The notes below the pieces were generated by a model that saw nothing but the letters and a program-made list of their open reading frames with translations, was not told the DNA's origin and ran no database searches. The position numbers were made by a program, and so were the translations under genes. Shown piece by piece: positions 4,763 through 6,326 of a DNA stretch of 6,326 nucleotides (positions are counted from its first letter, which is position 1; each line of letters begins with the position of its first letter). The DNA is from an uncultured Ruminococcus sp. Lineage in GTDB: Bacteria; Bacillota; Clostridia; Oscillospirales; Ruminococcaceae. The stretch covers positions 1 to 6,326 of the forward strand of contig URTF01000103.1 in assembly GCA_900550695.1 (NCBI GenBank). Direction: 5' to 3'.

Positions 4763-6241
4763 ATGCTTGAAAATGCACTTGTCAATAAGAATAAATCAGT
4801 AAACTACAAGGATATGTCCAAACAGCTCGAGGATAACCTCTGTACGCTTCAGCAGAAGATAAAGGAGAAAAAGCTCCCCGTTATAATCCTGCTCGAAGGC
4901 TGGGGAGCTTCGGGAAAAGGACAGCTCATATCCGATATAATCAAAATGCTCGACCCCCGTTTCTTCAAGGTGTATTCAACAATGCCTGCGAACGAGTATG
5001 AAAAACGCTATCCTCTCATGAAGCGCTTCTGGGCGAATATACCTGCTTACGGAATGATGTCCATAATGGACAGAAGCTGGTATCAGGAGCTTGCCATCGC
5101 AAAACTGGAGGACGGAGTTTCGGACGAAGAATATGAACGCCGTATCCATGAGGTAAATACGTTTGAACGTCAGCTTACCGATGACGGATACCTTGTGATA
5201 AAGCTCTTCCTCCATATCTCACGTCAGGAGCAGAAAAAGCGTTTCGTCAAGCTGAAAGAGGACAGCGCCACAAAATGGCGTGTTACCGAACTTGATAAGA
5301 AGCGCAACAAGAATTACGATATCTACTATAAGCAGTTCGATGATATGCTCACAAAGACAAGTACGCCTTACTGCCAATGGAAGATAATCGACACCACAGA
5401 CCGCCAGTTCACACGTTTTCAGGTGTTCAATATCCTCGTAAGTCAGATAACGAATGCCGTAAATACGCAGAGAACCTACAATACTGCCGACCTGCACGAA
5501 AATGTAAGCTATGTTCCGATGCCAAAGCTTGCCGATGTCCGTCTGGAGGGCAAGACCGTTCAGCCGACAAAGTATTTTGAAGAGCTGAAAAAGGCGCAGA
5601 AGGAGCTTGCAAAGATACACGGAAAGCTTTATAAAAAGAAAATTCCCGTTGTTATGGTTTTTGAAGGTTGGGACGCAGCAGGAAAGGGCGGCGCTATAAA
5701 GCGCATCGGTACGGCTCTCGACCCGAGAGGCTACGAAGCCGTTCCTATCGCAGCACCCGACCAAAAGGAGCTTAACCACCACTATTTGTGGCGTTTCTGG
5801 AACAATCTCCCGAAAACCGGTCATATCACTATCTTTGACCGTTCATGGTACGGCAGAGTAATGGTGGAACGCATCGAAAAATTCACCCCCGAAGAACGCT
5901 GTAAAATGGCTTACCGTGAGATAAACGAGTTCGAGCAGGAGCTTGCGGACAGCGGAATAATCGTGCTGAAATTCTGGCTTCAGATCGATAAGGACGAACA
6001 GCTCCGCCGCTTTACCGAGCGTCAGAACACCCCTGCAAAGCAGTGGAAGATCACCGACGAGGACTGGCGCAACAGAGAAAAATGGGACGCTTACGAAAAA
6101 GCTGTCGATGAGATGATACAGAAGACCTCAACAACGACCGCTCCGTGGAATATTATCGAAGCGAACAGTAAGATGTACGCAAGGCTCAAAATAATGAACA
6201 TCATTATCGATAAGCTCAACGACGTTATCAAAAACAGTTGA
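4763..6241 (+). CDS. pap: Polyphosphate:AMP phosphotransferase (two-domain PPK2 family)
   Basis: A 492-residue cytoplasmic enzyme predicted to transfer phosphate from inorganic polyphosphate to AMP, giving ADP. Two PPK2 domains lie in tandem. Domain 1 (about 12-235) has Walker A EGWGASGKG (45-53) and the DRSWY motif (103-107). Domain 2 (about 266-490) has EGWDAAGKG (301-309) and DRSWY (359-363). The tandem layout and length fit the class II Pap-type enzymes and not the single-domain PPK2 proteins that phosphorylate ADP or GDP. Domain 1 has Gly48 where domain 2 has the conserved Walker-A Asp304, so domain 2 is the likely catalytic unit and domain 1 may be structural. AGGGAG sits six bases before the ATG. 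It is the last gene of the pyrE operon in this window. No PPK1 or exopolyphosphatase gene is nearby. Substrate class is strongly suggested; activity on other nucleotides cannot be excluded. Confidence 0.94.
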   Translation: MLENALVNKNKSVNYKDMSKQLEDNLCTLQQKIKEKKLPVIILLEGWGASGKGQLISDIIKMLDPRFFKVYSTMPANEYEKRYPLMKRFWANIPAYGMMSIMDRSWYQELAIAKLEDGVSDEEYERRIHEVNTFERQLTDDGYLVIKLFLHISRQEQKKRFVKLKEDSATKWRVTELDKKRNKNYDIYYKQFDDMLTKTSTPYCQWKIIDTTDRQFTRFQVFNILVSQITNAVNTQRTYNTADLHENVSYVPMPKLADVRLEGKTVQPTKYFEELKKAQKELAKIHGKLYKKKIPVVMVFEGWDAAGKGGAIKRIGTALDPRGYEAVPIAAPDQKELNHHYLWRFWNNLPKTGHITIFDRSWYGRVMVERIEKFTPEERCKMAYREINEFEQELADSGIIVLKFWLQIDKDEQLRRFTERQNTPAKQWKITDEDWRNREKWDAYEKAVDEMIQKTSTTTAPWNIIEANSKMYARLKIMNIIIDKLNDVIKNS

Positions 6242-6305
6242 TCAAAAATGCAGTCTGTTGAAAAAGTGTATTATTGAAAAAATTGCACAAAATTAAAGTT
6301 TACGT
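6242..6305. other. AT-rich non-coding DNA after the polyphosphate enzyme gene
   Basis: I see no start codon with a ribosome site, no convincing promoter and no GC-rich hairpin with a U-tract in this stretch. Transcription of the plus-strand operon must end at or beyond the right edge, or by a Rho-like mechanism. Confidence 0.6.
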
Positions 6306-6325
6306 CCACGCTTTTTAAAGGGTGG
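6306..6325. repeat. Near-perfect inverted repeat at the right edge
   Basis: CCAC-g-CTTT pairs with AAAG-g-GTGG around a TT loop: eight base pairs with one central G-G mismatch. It lies 64 bp after the pap stop codon, directly at the window edge, so its full extent is unknown. It could be a terminator arm, the tip of a dispersed intergenic repeat or an operator. No U-tract can be assessed because the sequence stops one base later. Confidence 0.5.
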
Positions 6326-6326
6326 C

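Noticed and set aside
5219..5824. Minus-strand open frame of 201 codons in the polyphosphate enzyme gene
   Set aside because: Antisense shadow of a strongly conserved coding region.
6252..6286. Possible hairpin or promoter in the AT-rich tail after pap
   Set aside because: GTG/CAC pairing is only three bases, and TTGAAA/TATTAT-like boxes have wrong spacing.

Overview
The window looks like chromosomal DNA from a low-to-mid GC anaerobic Firmicute, most likely a Ruminococcus-like Clostridium relative. The grounds are strong AGGAGG-type ribosome sites, near-consensus sigma-A promoters, a short clostridial-style ferredoxin:thioredoxin reductase catalytic protein, and a clostridial-type TrmB. The genus is inferred from style and not proven. 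I see no transposase, phage, CRISPR or tRNA/rRNA signature. Seven genes are supported, in two divergent operons.

Left (minus-strand) operon, read from 1561 down to 132: a dCMP deaminase, then TrmB (tRNA m7G46 methyltransferase), then a 66-residue FTR catalytic-chain-like Fe-S protein. Gaps are 15 and 2 nt. Beyond its end, positions 1-131 hold non-coding DNA made of three back-to-back hairpins and a 7-bp tandem repeat.

Middle (1562-1850): a regulatory intergenic region. Two promoters face away from each other, each reading TTGATT-N17-TGnTATAAT. A/T tracts and a perfect 14-bp palindrome lie between them. The pyrE transcript then has a leader of about 150 nt with several small hairpins, including two mutually exclusive pairings near the pyrE ribosome site. 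The predicted transcript start, AAUUUA, resembles UTP-sensitive pyrimidine promoters.

Right (plus-strand) operon, 1851 to 6241: pyrE (orotate phosphoribosyltransferase), an unrecognised 506-residue cytosolic protein, a TPR lipoprotein, and a two-domain PPK2-family polyphosphate:AMP phosphotransferase. Gaps are 29, 21 and 12 nt. The last 85 bases are non-coding and end in an inverted repeat at the window edge.

Functionally, both operons contain nucleotide metabolism: dCMP to dUMP on one side, and orotate to OMP plus AMP to ADP from polyphosphate on the other. The 506-residue protein and the lipoprotein have no assigned role; their place between pyrE and the polyphosphate enzyme is the least explained part of the window. 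I did not find a clearly new defence or mobile system here.
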